The translations under genes were made by a program, and so were the position numbers. A stretch of DNA of 64,000 bases, taken from contig JAFVTU010000005.1 of NCBI GenBank assembly GCA_017503075.1, positions 1-64,000 on the forward strand. The letters are read 5' to 3'. The notes beneath the pieces were generated by a model. It did not search any database and had not been told where the DNA came from. It worked only from the letters and a program-made list of their open reading frames with translations. How positions within the stretch are numbered: the first letter of the stretch is position 1; every line of letters starts with the position of its first letter. Shown here in pieces: positions 44,539-54,436 of this stretch. This DNA is from Paludibacteraceae bacterium. GTDB lineage: Bacteria; Bacteroidota; Bacteroidia; Bacteroidales; Paludibacteraceae.

Positions 44539-46353
44539 ATGGCAGAAAATCTTTCACTCCAGAACTTCGACTGGGATGCATTTGAGAACGAATCAAAAGG
44601 CACACAAAACGAAGAATTACTCCAAAAGTATGACGCTACCCTCAACGCAATCAAAGACCAAGAGGTAGTTGAAGGTACTGTTATGTCAATCAACAAGCGC
44701 GAAGTTGTTGTTAACGTGGGCTACAAATCAGATGGTATCGTACCAGCTGCTGAGTTCCGTTACAACCCAGATTTGAAAGTTGGTGACAAAGTAGAAGTTT
44801 ACGTAGAGAGCCAAGAAGACAAGAAAGGTCAATTGGTACTTTCTCACAAAGAGGCTCGTGCTGCTCGCAGCTGGGACCGTGTAAACGAAGCATTGGATAA
44901 CAATGAAGTGGTTAAGGGTTACATCAAATGCCGTACTAAAGGCGGTATGATTGTTGACATCCTTGGCACTGAGGCATTCTTGCCAGGTAGCCAAATCGAT
45001 GTTAAGCCTATCCACGACTACGATGTATTCGTAGGCAAAACTATGGAATTCAAGATTGTTAAAGTTAACCCTGAGTTCCGCAATGTAGTTGTATCTCACA
45101 AGGCTCTCATCGAGGCAGAGCTCGAGGCACAACGTAAAGAGATTATCTCTCACTTGGAGAAAGGTCAAGTGCTTGAGGGTACCGTTAAGGCTATTTTGCC
45201 ATACGGTGTATTCATGGACTTGGGCGGCGTAGATGGACTTATCCACATTACCGACCTTAGCTGGGGCCGTGTTAGTGATCCTAACACATTACTCACCGCT
45301 GGTCAAAAGATTAATGTGGTTATCCTCGACTTCGATGATGAGAAGAAGCGCATCGCTCTCGGCTTGAAGCAACTTACCCCACACCCATGGGAAGCATTGG
45401 CAGCAGATATCAAGGTTGGCGACAAGATCAAAGGTACCGTTGTAGTTATGGCTGACTACGGAGCATTCGTAGAGGTTGCTCCTGGCGTAGAGGGCTTGAT
45501 TCACGTTAGCGAAATGAGTTGGAGCCAACACCTCCGTTCTGCAAACGACTTCCTCAAAGTAGGCCAAGAGGTAGAAGCAGTTATCTTAACCCTCGACCGC
45601 GACGAGCGTAAGATGTCACTCGGTTTGAAACAACTCAAGGCTGATCCTTGGGAGACTGTTGACACCAAGTATGCAGTTGGCACACGCCACTCTGCTAAGG
45701 TTCGCAACTTCACCAACTTTGGTGTGTTTGTTGAGATTGAAGAGGGTGTTGACGGCTTGATTCACATCAGCGACCTCAGCTGGACCAAGAAGATTAAACA
45801 TCCAAATGAGTTTACCCAAATTGGCGCTGAAATCGAGGTTGCAGTTCTCGAAATTGACAAAGAGAACCGTCGTCTCTCTCTCGGTCACAAGCAATTGGAA
45901 GAGAACCCATGGGATGAGTTGGCAGCTAAATACGGCGTAGATACCATCGTTGAGGCTCAAGTAGCTGAAATCACCGACAAGGGTGCTGTAATCGTACTCG
46001 AAGGCGGCGTTGAAGGCTTCTGCACCGCTCGTCACCTCCAAAAAGAGGACAAGAGCCCTGTAGCTGCTGGCGACACTTTGAACTTCAAGGTTATTGAGTT
46101 CAACCGCGATGCTAAGCGTATCCTTCTTTCTCACCTCCGTACTTGGGAAGAGCGCAAAGAAGCTCCTGTAAAAGAGGCTAAGGCTGCTCCTAAGAAAGAG
46201 GCTCAACCAGAGTTGCCAAAGATGGAGAAAACCACTCTCGGTGACCTCAGCGTATTGGCTGACTTGAAGGCTTCTATGGCTGCTGAAGAGAAACCAGCAA
46301 AGAAGACCACCAAGAAAGCTGCTAAGAAAGAGGCAGAAGAGGCTGCTGAGTAA
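44539..46353 (+). CDS. rpsA: 30S ribosomal protein S1
   Basis: 604 residues. At least six S1 (OB-fold) RNA-binding domains follow one another from about residue 40; each carries a GLIHISDLSW-type strand (VDGLIHITDLSWGRV, VEGLIHVSEMSWSQH, VDGLIHISDLSWTKK). A Lys/Glu/Ala-rich tail (KPAKKTTKKAAKKEAEEAA) ends it. S1 brings mRNA to the ribosome. The start MAENLSLQNFDW at 44539 is chosen; the frame also permits a TTG at 44530. Strong promoter, long leader, single-gene unit with terminator. Confidence 0.97.
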   Translation: MAENLSLQNFDWDAFENESKGTQNEELLQKYDATLNAIKDQEVVEGTVMSINKREVVVNVGYKSDGIVPAAEFRYNPDLKVGDKVEVYVESQEDKKGQLVLSHKEARAARSWDRVNEALDNNEVVKGYIKCRTKGGMIVDILGTEAFLPGSQIDVKPIHDYDVFVGKTMEFKIVKVNPEFRNVVVSHKALIEAELEAQRKEIISHLEKGQVLEGTVKAILPYGVFMDLGGVDGLIHITDLSWGRVSDPNTLLTAGQKINVVILDFDDEKKRIALGLKQLTPHPWEALAADIKVGDKIKGTVVVMADYGAFVEVAPGVEGLIHVSEMSWSQHLRSANDFLKVGQEVEAVILTLDRDERKMSLGLKQLKADPWETVDTKYAVGTRHSAKVRNFTNFGVFVEIEEGVDGLIHISDLSWTKKIKHPNEFTQIGAEIEVAVLEIDKENRRLSLGHKQLEENPWDELAAKYGVDTIVEAQVAEITDKGAVIVLEGGVEGFCTARHLQKEDKSPVAAGDTLNFKVIEFNRDAKRILLSHLRTWEERKEAPVKEAKAAPKKEAQPELPKMEKTTLGDLSVLADLKASMAAEEKPAKKTTKKAAKKEAEEAAE

Positions 46354-46370
46354 TCAGTTAAGGTTTAAAT

Positions 46371-46403
46371 AAAATACGCTTCCACATAGTGGGAGCGTAT
46401 TTT
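46371..46403 (+). terminator. Terminator after rpsA
   Basis: AAAATACGCTTCCAC / GTGGGAGCGTATTTTT-type stem with ATA loop, ending in a T-tract. Confidence 0.85.
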
Positions 46404-46410
46404 TATTGTT

Positions 46411-46440
46411 TAGTGGACGGCACAAAGTGCCTACTGCTGA
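46411..46440. repeat. GGAC-palindrome-TA repeat unit
   Basis: TAGTGGAC-GGCacaaagtGCC-TACTGCTGA, between rpsA and queD. Confidence 0.6.
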
Positions 46441-46444
46441 GCGT

Positions 46445-46774
46445 TTAGCGTTCGTAGGTAGCGATATTGCCTTCGGATTCTTGTACGCTGACCTTGTAGC
46501 AGTTCTCTACATGATCGCATATCCAGCGAGCGATGTTCTCTGACGAAGGGTTCACATCCAATACCTCATTGATATACTTATGGTCAAAGGTCTCCTTGAC
46601 GATACGCTTGATATGCGTAAAATCAGTTACCATACCATCTTCGTTGAGTGTTTCGGATTTGCAATACACGGTCACCACAAAATTGTGGCCATGCAATGCT
46701 TCGCACTTGCTCTCATAGCTCAAATGAAGATTGTGAGCGGCTGAGATGGTAATTCGTTTTTCTACGTAATACAT
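46445..46774 (-). CDS. queD: 6-carboxytetrahydropterin synthase QueD / PTPS family
   Basis: 109 residues. Zinc histidines in AAHNL (about 13) and LHGHNF (about 29-34), catalytic Cys in SKCEALHGH (about 24). QueD makes carboxytetrahydropterin for queuosine; other PTPS enzymes act in folate or biopterin paths, so queuosine is the likeliest but not proved. No queC/queE genes are adjacent. Confidence 0.9.
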   Translation of the reverse strand: MYYVEKRITISAAHNLHLSYESKCEALHGHNFVVTVYCKSETLNEDGMVTDFTHIKRIVKETFDHKYINEVLDVNPSSENIARWICDHVENCYKVSVQESEGNIATYER

Positions 46775-46812
46775 TAGTGATTAGTGATGAGTAATAAGTG
46801 ATAAGTGATAAG
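46775..46812. repeat. AGTGATAAGTGATAAGT tandem run
   Basis: Degenerate 8-9 bp units (GTGATGAGTAATAAGTGATA...) fill the whole 38-bp gap between queD and murF-alr. Confidence 0.7.
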
Positions 46813-48678
46813 TTATAAGTATATGCGCTGCACACGACGAGAGATAGAAGTCAATACCTCATATGGGATTGTCTGCAGTTTGTTGGCCAATTCCTCAATC
46901 GGCAGGTCATCGCCAAACACAATGGCATAATCCCCTACCTGTGCGTCAGTGCCAGTCACGTCAATCATAGCTTGATCCATGCACACATTTCCCACTACAG
47001 GACAACGCTTACCGCGAACCAGTACCTCGCCACCATAATTGGAGAAGCGGCGGTCAAATCCATCGGCATAACCAATAGGAATAACTGCTATCTGTCTGGG
47101 CTCTGTCAGTGTGGTATGACGACCATAACCTATTGTGCTACCCGCGGATACTGTCTTGATACTTAATATAGTTGTTTTCAGTGTACAAACATTATGCAAC
47201 TTTGCACCCACAAATGACAAGCCATACAACCCTATTCCCAAACGACACATATCATAGTGATACTCTGGAAAACGCTCAATACCTGCTGTGTTGCAAATAT
47301 GCAATAATGGGCGATAAGGCAATGAGGCGATAAGTCTATCAGTGCAATGCTTGAAATATGCGGCTTGCTCATGAGTAAACGCATCAAACTGCACTTCGTC
47401 ACTACCTGCAAAATGTGAGAAGATGCTGGCTACGCGCACTGCCTTTTGAGATTGCAAGCGCTTGAGCAGCGCAGACATGTCCTCACGATAGAAGCCCAAA
47501 CGATGCATACCAGAATCTATCTTTATATGCACAGGTAATGCCTCTAGTCCCTTTGCCTCTGCTGCATGAATAATATCCTCTAATACTTGGAACGAGTATA
47601 TATTAGGTTGCAAATTATTTTCTATAATCAAATCCAACGCAGCCACCTCTGGGTCCATGATGATAATCGGCAAAGTGATGCCGGCTTTGCGCAATTCTAC
47701 CCCCTCATCTGCCACAGCTACAGCCAAATAATCTACCATACCACATTCTTGCAACGCACGACTCACCTCCACACTACCTGCTCCATATGCAAAAGCTTTG
47801 ACCATACATGTGAGTTTCGCAGTAGTAGGTATGAGCGAACGGAAATAGCGCACATTATCCATCATTGCAGACAGATTCACCTCTAGTATCGTCTCATGCG
47901 TCTGGTGCAGAATACGCTGTGCGATAGTATCCTCATCATACCCCAACGCGCGCATTGCGCCCGCGCATGTGCGTATATTTTGATGTGTAGTATCTTCGAT
48001 TATCGTATCGCACTCTTTAAATAGCAACATCTTCTCCTGTCGCTTTGCCTCCAACGATGGGAAGTTCTCTCCATGCTCATGCCCAATATATGTAACCACA
48101 CCAATGGTAGGCAGAATCATCGGCTGCAACCTAGCCATCTCGCCCATCTCCGAAATACCTGCTTCAAAGATAGCCAGTTCGGTCTGTTCATTGAGTTGCC
48201 ATACTGAGAGAGGTACACCTATCTGCGAGTTATACGACTTAGGTGAACGAGTGATGCGATAATCATCCTTCAATAATTGATATAGCCACTCTTTAACCAC
48301 CGTCTTGCCATTGGATCCCGTGATACCAATCACTGGTCCGTGGTAGAGTGAGCGTTTGTAGGCAGCTAGTTGCTGTAAGGCGGTGAGAGTATCTTCAACG
48401 AGGAGGAATATGCTCGGTGTCCCGATTCCTGATTCCCGATTCCCGAGTCCCGAGTCCGATACCACAAACACCTTCACCCCACGTTCAATGAGTTCAGGGA
48501 TATAGCGTGCTCCATCGTTCTTCTGCGTCTTTAGGGCGAAGAAGAGTGTTGCATCAGGTTCAGCCCCTAACTGACGACTATCCGTCAACAGATGGCGAAT
48601 ATCCAAATTCTGCAAGTCATCGGAGTGGCCAATAACTTGCAGAGGACGAATTGCTTGTATGATTTCTTGGATTAACAT
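46813..48678 (-). CDS. alr: MurF-alanine racemase fusion with a degenerate MurF half
   Basis: 621 residues, while the bifunctional family is about 820. The MurF half keeps the N-terminal domain, the P-loop GITGSNGKTVVKEW (118-131) and GHEHGENFPSLEAKR (199-213). After KECDTII (about 227) it jumps to a short NIRTCAGAMRALGYDEDTI piece and then to the racemase, so part of the ATPase domain and the whole ligase C-terminal domain are missing. The racemase half (about 261-621) looks complete: PLP lysine in MVKAFAYGAG (294), catalytic Tyr in GYGRH, NVCMDQAMIDVTG. So D-Ala supply is likely intact and MurF ligase activity is not. Confidence 0.85.
   Translation of the reverse strand: MLIQEIIQAIRPLQVIGHSDDLQNLDIRHLLTDSRQLGAEPDATLFFALKTQKNDGARYIPELIERGVKVFVVSDSGLGNRESGIGTPSIFLLVEDTLTALQQLAAYKRSLYHGPVIGITGSNGKTVVKEWLYQLLKDDYRITRSPKSYNSQIGVPLSVWQLNEQTELAIFEAGISEMGEMARLQPMILPTIGVVTYIGHEHGENFPSLEAKRQEKMLLFKECDTIIEDTTHQNIRTCAGAMRALGYDEDTIAQRILHQTHETILEVNLSAMMDNVRYFRSLIPTTAKLTCMVKAFAYGAGSVEVSRALQECGMVDYLAVAVADEGVELRKAGITLPIIIMDPEVAALDLIIENNLQPNIYSFQVLEDIIHAAEAKGLEALPVHIKIDSGMHRLGFYREDMSALLKRLQSQKAVRVASIFSHFAGSDEVQFDAFTHEQAAYFKHCTDRLIASLPYRPLLHICNTAGIERFPEYHYDMCRLGIGLYGLSFVGAKLHNVCTLKTTILSIKTVSAGSTIGYGRHTTLTEPRQIAVIPIGYADGFDRRFSNYGGEVLVRGKRCPVVGNVCMDQAMIDVTGTDAQVGDYAIVFGDDLPIEELANKLQTIPYEVLTSISRRVQRIYL
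48419..48459 (-). repeat. GGGAATC-type repeats in frame in murF-alr
   Basis: Minus strand: five to six units GGACTCG/GGAATCG (7 bp), encoding DSGLGNRESGIGTP in the MurF N-terminal domain. Confidence 0.75.
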
Positions 48679-49718
48679 CCTTCGAATTGCTGTAAGAAGC
48701 GCACATCGTTCTCAGAGAACAGGCGCAAGTCCTTCACGCGGTATTTGAGGTTGGTGATACGCTCTACGCCCAAACCAAAGGCATAGCCAGTATAAATCTT
48801 CGAATCGATTCCACAAGACTCCAATACATTAGGATCAACCATGCCGCAGCCAAGTATCTCGACCCAACCTGTTCCCTTACAGAAAGAGCACCCCTTGCCA
48901 CCGCAGAGGTCGCAAGAGATATCCATCTCAGCAGAAGGCTCGGTGAATGGGAAATAGCTTGGACGAAGACGAATCTGCGTCTCAGGACCAAACATCTCTT
49001 TCGCAAAATAAAGAAGTACCTCTCGAAGGTCGGCAAAGCTGACATTCTTGTCAATATACAATCCCTCTACCTGGTGGAAGAAGCAGTGTGCACGGGCAGA
49101 GATTGCTTCGTTGCGGTACACACGACCAGGGCATAACACGCGGATAGGTGGCTCTTGGCTGAGCATAGTACGTGTTTGAACACTAGATGTATGTGAACGG
49201 AGTAGGATGTCCGATGGCTTTTGCACGCCAATCTCTTTCTCAATGAAGAAGGTATCTTGCATATCACGTGCTGGATGCTCAGGAGCGAAGTTCAGAAGGG
49301 AATACACATGCTTATCATCTTCCACCTCTGGTCCCTCTGCCACAGTGAATCCTACGCGAGAGAAGATGTCAATAATCTGCTCACGAACCAATGATAGTGG
49401 ATGACGCGTACCCAACGCAATAGGGTCTGGAGTACGGGTCAAGTCTAGTTCTTCTGCTGCCTTGCTTGCACCACTAGCCTCTACGGCCTCACGCAATTCG
49501 TTGATGCGTGCCTCATACGCTTGGCGGAGGGCGTTCAATGCTTGGCCTATCTCACGCTTCTCCTCTTTAGGCACTTCACGAAACTCGTTGAAGAGTTCGG
49601 TGACTAATCCTTTCTTACTGAGGTATTTGATACGCAGTGCCTCCAATTGCTCTGCGTTGGTAGCTTGCAAACCAGCCACTTGGCTATGCAAGTCTTGTAT
49701 TTTCTCTTTAATGGTCAT
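48672..49718 (-). CDS. pheS: Phenylalanine--tRNA ligase alpha subunit
   Basis: 348 residues, class II aminoacyl-tRNA synthetase catalytic subunit. N-terminal coiled-coil (1-90), motif 1 region TRHPLSLVREQI (about 103), motif 2 FHQVEGLYID (about 218), motif 3 GYAFGLGVERI (about 312). pheT is not in the window. Overlaps the murF-alr start by 7 bp. Own promoter at 49744-49774. Confidence 0.96.
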   Translation of the reverse strand: MTIKEKIQDLHSQVAGLQATNAEQLEALRIKYLSKKGLVTELFNEFREVPKEEKREIGQALNALRQAYEARINELREAVEASGASKAAEELDLTRTPDPIALGTRHPLSLVREQIIDIFSRVGFTVAEGPEVEDDKHVYSLLNFAPEHPARDMQDTFFIEKEIGVQKPSDILLRSHTSSVQTRTMLSQEPPIRVLCPGRVYRNEAISARAHCFFHQVEGLYIDKNVSFADLREVLLYFAKEMFGPETQIRLRPSYFPFTEPSAEMDISCDLCGGKGCSFCKGTGWVEILGCGMVDPNVLESCGIDSKIYTGYAFGLGVERITNLKYRVKDLRLFSENDVRFLQQFEGC

Positions 49719-49743
49719 AATCGTAGATTCTGCTATCAGCCCA

Positions 49744-49774
49744 CAAAGTTACTGCTTTTTTTTTACATTTGCAA
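49744..49774 (-). promoter_or_regulatory. Promoter for pheS
   Basis: Minus strand TAACTTTG (complement of 49744-49751), 20 bp, TTG (complement of 49772-49774). Confidence 0.8.
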
Positions 49775-49784
49775 ACATTAGGTA

Positions 49785-51371
49785 TTAAAATTCACTTGTA
49801 AAGTGAAATTTGATGTTCTTATAGTCGTTCTGCGCCATTTGCAATACATAGCCACTATCTGCCATAAACACATCCCTACCCTCTTTGTCTTTCGCCATAT
49901 ACTGCGCTTTGCGCTTTTTGAACATCTCCAGCTCGGCTTCGTTGTCTGACTCTATCCAGCATGCTTTGAACATCTGCAATGGCTCCCAACGGCATTTGGC
50001 TTGGTACTCATGCTCAAGGCGGTGTTGGATAACCTCAAACTGCAGTTGTCCTACCGTACCGACAATCTTGCGGCCGTTGAACTGACTGACAAACAACTGT
50101 GCTACACCTTCGTCCATGAGTTGGTTGACACCTTTCTCCAATTGCTTTTGCTTCATTGGGTCGGCGTTCTCAATATACTTAAACATCTCTGGCGAGAAGG
50201 ATGGCAAACCCTTGAAGTGGAGGTTCTCGCCTGCAGTCAAGGTGTCGCCGATCTTGAAGTTGCCTGTATCTGGCAAACCTACTATATCGCCTGCAAATGC
50301 CTCATCCACAGTCTCTTTGCGTTGCGCCATAAAGCAGGTAGGAGCCGAGAAACGCATCTGGCGGTTCTCGCGCACGTGTTTATAATAGGTGTTACGTAGG
50401 AACTTACCGCTACATATCTTGAAGAATGCGATACACGAACGGTGGTTGGGGTCCATGTTGGCATGGATCTTAAAGCAGAATGCGGTGAATCCCTCTTCCA
50501 TCGGTTCGACCTTGCGCTCCACGGCTTCTACTGGGCGTGGCGAAGGAGCAATCTGCACAAAGCACTCCAAGAGTTCCTTCACACCAAAGGTGTTCAACGC
50601 CGAACCAAAGAACACAGGAGCTAGGTCGCCTGCCAAATAATCCTCACGAGAGAAAGGATTATACACACCCTCAATCATCTCCAAATCTTCTTGCAGCTTC
50701 ATGGCATCTTGCTCGCCTACGAGCTGCGCAATCTGTGGGTCAGTAACGTCGTCAAAACGCAATGACTCAGTGACTTGTGTCTTGTTGGGAGTGTAGAGGT
50801 CGAGGGTCGATTGGAAGATATTATACACACCCTTGAAACGCTCGCCGCTATTGATTGGCCACGATAGTGGGCGCACATGTATGCCGAGCTCGCTCTCCAC
50901 CTCGTCCATGAGGTCGAATGGGTCTTTACCCTCGCGGTCCATCTTATTGACAAACACCATCACAGGGGTCTTGCGCATACGGCAGACCTGCATGAGTCGG
51001 CGGGTTTGGGTCTCTACACCTTTGGCAGAGTCGATGACGATGACTACAGAGTCGACTGCAGTCAATGTGCGGAAGGTATCTTCGGCAAAGTCTTGGTGAC
51101 CAGGGGTATCGAGGATATTGATGTGGTAGTTGTTGTAGTCAAATCCCATCACAGAAGTAGCCACGGAGATACCACGTTGCTTCTCAATCTCCATCCAGTC
51201 GGAGGTAGCAGTTTTACGGATTTTGTTTGATTTTACGGCACCTGCCACATGGATAGCACCTCCGTAGAGCAGGAGTTTCTCGGTGAGCGTCGTTTTACCC
51301 GCATCTGGGTGCGAGATAATCGCAAAGGTGCGGCGACGCAAGATTTCTTGTTGTTCGGAATTGTTTAGCAT
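49785..51371 (-). CDS. prfC: Peptide chain release factor 3
   Basis: 528 residues, a GTPase that frees RF1/RF2 from the ribosome after termination. G1 [14 protein letters not shown] (about 21), G2 [13 protein letters not shown]3 [12 protein letters not shown] (about 92), G4 NKMDREGKD (about 146). The RF3-specific C-terminal domain follows ([17 protein letters not shown] about 420). Promoter at 51396-51426. Confidence 0.96.
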   Translation of the reverse strand: MLNNSEQQEILRRRTFAIISHPDAGKTTLTEKLLLYGGAIHVAGAVKSNKIRKTATSDWMEIEKQRGISVATSVMGFDYNNYHINILDTPGHQDFAEDTFRTLTAVDSVVIVIDSAKGVETQTRRLMQVCRMRKTPVMVFVNKMDREGKDPFDLMDEVESELGIHVRPLSWPINSGERFKGVYNIFQSTLDLYTPNKTQVTESLRFDDVTDPQIAQLVGEQDAMKLQEDLEMIEGVYNPFSREDYLAGDLAPVFFGSALNTFGVKELLECFVQIAPSPRPVEAVERKVEPMEEGFTAFCFKIHANMDPNHRSCIAFFKICSGKFLRNTYYKHVRENRQMRFSAPTCFMAQRKETVDEAFAGDIVGLPDTGNFKIGDTLTAGENLHFKGLPSFSPEMFKYIENADPMKQKQLEKGVNQLMDEGVAQLFVSQFNGRKIVGTVGQLQFEVIQHRLEHEYQAKCRWEPLQMFKACWIESDNEAELEMFKKRKAQYMAKDKEGRDVFMADSGYVLQMAQNDYKNIKFHFTSEF

Positions 51372-51395
51372 TATTCAGTGTTATAAAAGCGGGTA

Positions 51396-51426
51396 CAAAG
51401 GTACTGCTTTTTTTGCATTTATGCAA
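51396..51426 (-). promoter_or_regulatory. Promoter for prfC
   Basis: Minus strand TACCTTTG (complement of 51396-51403), 20 bp, TTG (complement of 51424-51426). Confidence 0.8.
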
Positions 51427-51461
51427 ATAATCGGGAAAAAGAGTTTTATAGAGCCAGCAAA

Positions 51462-53341
<1,880 letters not shown>

Positions 53342-53388
53342 GGGATAAAAAGTATGAACTATAAGTGATGAACTATGAGTTTATGGTG

Positions 53389-53419
53389 CAAAGGTACACA
53401 TTTTTTCTGACATATACAA
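53389..53419 (-). promoter_or_regulatory. Promoter for recQ
   Basis: Minus strand TACCTTTG (complement of 53389-53396), 20 bp, TTG (complement of 53417-53419). Confidence 0.8.
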
Positions 53420-53700
53420 GAAATGTATTTACATTATTTTTCTAAAATGCTTTTTATTAAGATTCCCTTCCGTTGCACCTGCCCAAATTCTCTCGGGCTA
53501 AAAACCAAGGAAGAACCAAAGACGAACCTAGGAACGACCAAAGAACTCCGAAACTTAATATGTGCGTTTTATTAAGATTGTGACTAAAAAGGTTGACTGT
53601 CTTCCTAAAAAAGTTGACTGCTTTCCTGAAACCGTTGACTTACATTTCTCGCCTCTACACCCTAACTCTACACCCTAAACCAGAAAAATCGCGCCAAAAT
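53420..53700. repeat. Gene-free stretch with tandem motifs
   Basis: No convincing gene. It holds a run of CCAAAGACGAACCTAGGAACG-like units split into CAAAGA/GACGAACC pieces (53508-53552), TTATTAAGATT twice (53455 and 53572), three AAAGTTGACTG..TTCCT units of about 22-24 bp (53590-53643), and CTCTACACCCTAA twice (53654-53682). Confidence 0.6.
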
Positions 53701-53710
53701 ACGATTTTTC

Positions 53711-53741
53711 TTGCACATCTCGAAAAAAAAGTGTATCTTTG
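53711..53741 (+). promoter_or_regulatory. Promoter for the small protein at 53757
   Basis: TTG 53711-53713, 20 bp, TATCTTTG 53734-53741. Confidence 0.75.
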
Positions 53742-53756
53742 CGAGCGGAATTGTAA

Positions 53757-54080
53757 ATGGCAAAGAAAATCATGTCAAAAGAACTATTGAATAGCACATC
53801 GTCAATAAGCATAGAATCAATCTATGCTGCTATTCGTGATAACGGATTTTCAGAGCAAACAACACAACTGATTGATAATTTCACAAACGACATACTCAAT
53901 GGAAAAACAAACCTTACTCAATTCAATCAAGCGGAGCATGCAGGTCTCTGCTGTGCAGGTGAGATGCTCATTGGGGCGTACATCGTCAGCTGCTACGCGC
54001 GAACAAGCCTTGAAGCAAGTGCAAATGCTTCAGCAAGCCAAACTTGCCCAGGAAAATCATTTGTATTGATTGCATTGTAA
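53757..54080 (+). CDS. Small protein of unknown function, possibly truncated or frameshifted
   Basis: 107 residues with a good promoter directly upstream; an inner ATG at 53772 (MSKELLNST) is an alternative start. The middle (FSEQTTQLIDNFTNDILNGK, then EHAGLCCAGEMLIGAYIV) looks like a real folded protein and faintly recalls the N-terminus of larger Bacteroides mobile-element proteins, which I cannot confirm. The +1 frame from about 53990 (REQALKQVQMLQQAKLAQENHLY, split by its start) is also open and helix-like, so a frameshift near 54000 is possible. 54081-54436 downstream has no gene. Confidence 0.5.
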   Translation: MAKKIMSKELLNSTSSISIESIYAAIRDNGFSEQTTQLIDNFTNDILNGKTNLTQFNQAEHAGLCCAGEMLIGAYIVSCYARTSLEASANASASQTCPGKSFVLIAL

Positions 54081-54203
54081 AGTTTATTAGAAAATAAAAT
54101 ACTAACCCCCTAAAACAACTTATCACTCATCACTCATAGTTTATAGTTAATCCGCAACGATACCGTTGCCCGACATATTTAATATAGCGTTATAAGCCCA
54201 GAC

Positions 54204-54341
54204 TTGATTCTTCGAAAACTTCGACACTTTTCAAGAATTGTTATTAACTCAAGTACGGTTTATGCACGCTCATGCTATTGGCGTGAGTTTTCCGTGCGTA
54301 AATTTGAGTTAATAAGGTAGTCGAAGACCTCGAAGAATCAA
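54204..54341. repeat. 138-bp imperfect inverted repeat (cruciform/long hairpin)
   Basis: Nested arms: TTGATTCTTCGA (54204-54215) with TCGAAGAATCAA (54330-54341); CTTCGA with TCGAAG (54321-54326); TTATTAACTCAA (54241-54252) with TTGAGTTAATAA (54304-54315); CTCATGC with GCGTGAG at the tip. It lies about 95 bp upstream of the BspA-like start, in the 356-bp gap 54081-54436. No typical promoter was found there. It could be a leader structure, a MITE or a binding site. Confidence 0.8.
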
Positions 54342-54436
54342 ATTGAAGCGAACGAAAGTTCACGCTTTTTGTGTCTCTATATACCAATAGCAAATAAATA
54401 AAAAACAAAAATATTAACCCTTACAAAAATTAGGTT

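Noticed and set aside
54204-54341. Integron attC site
   Set aside because: No integrase in the window, and the arms lack the expected core-site pattern; the long perfect 12-bp stems do not fit.
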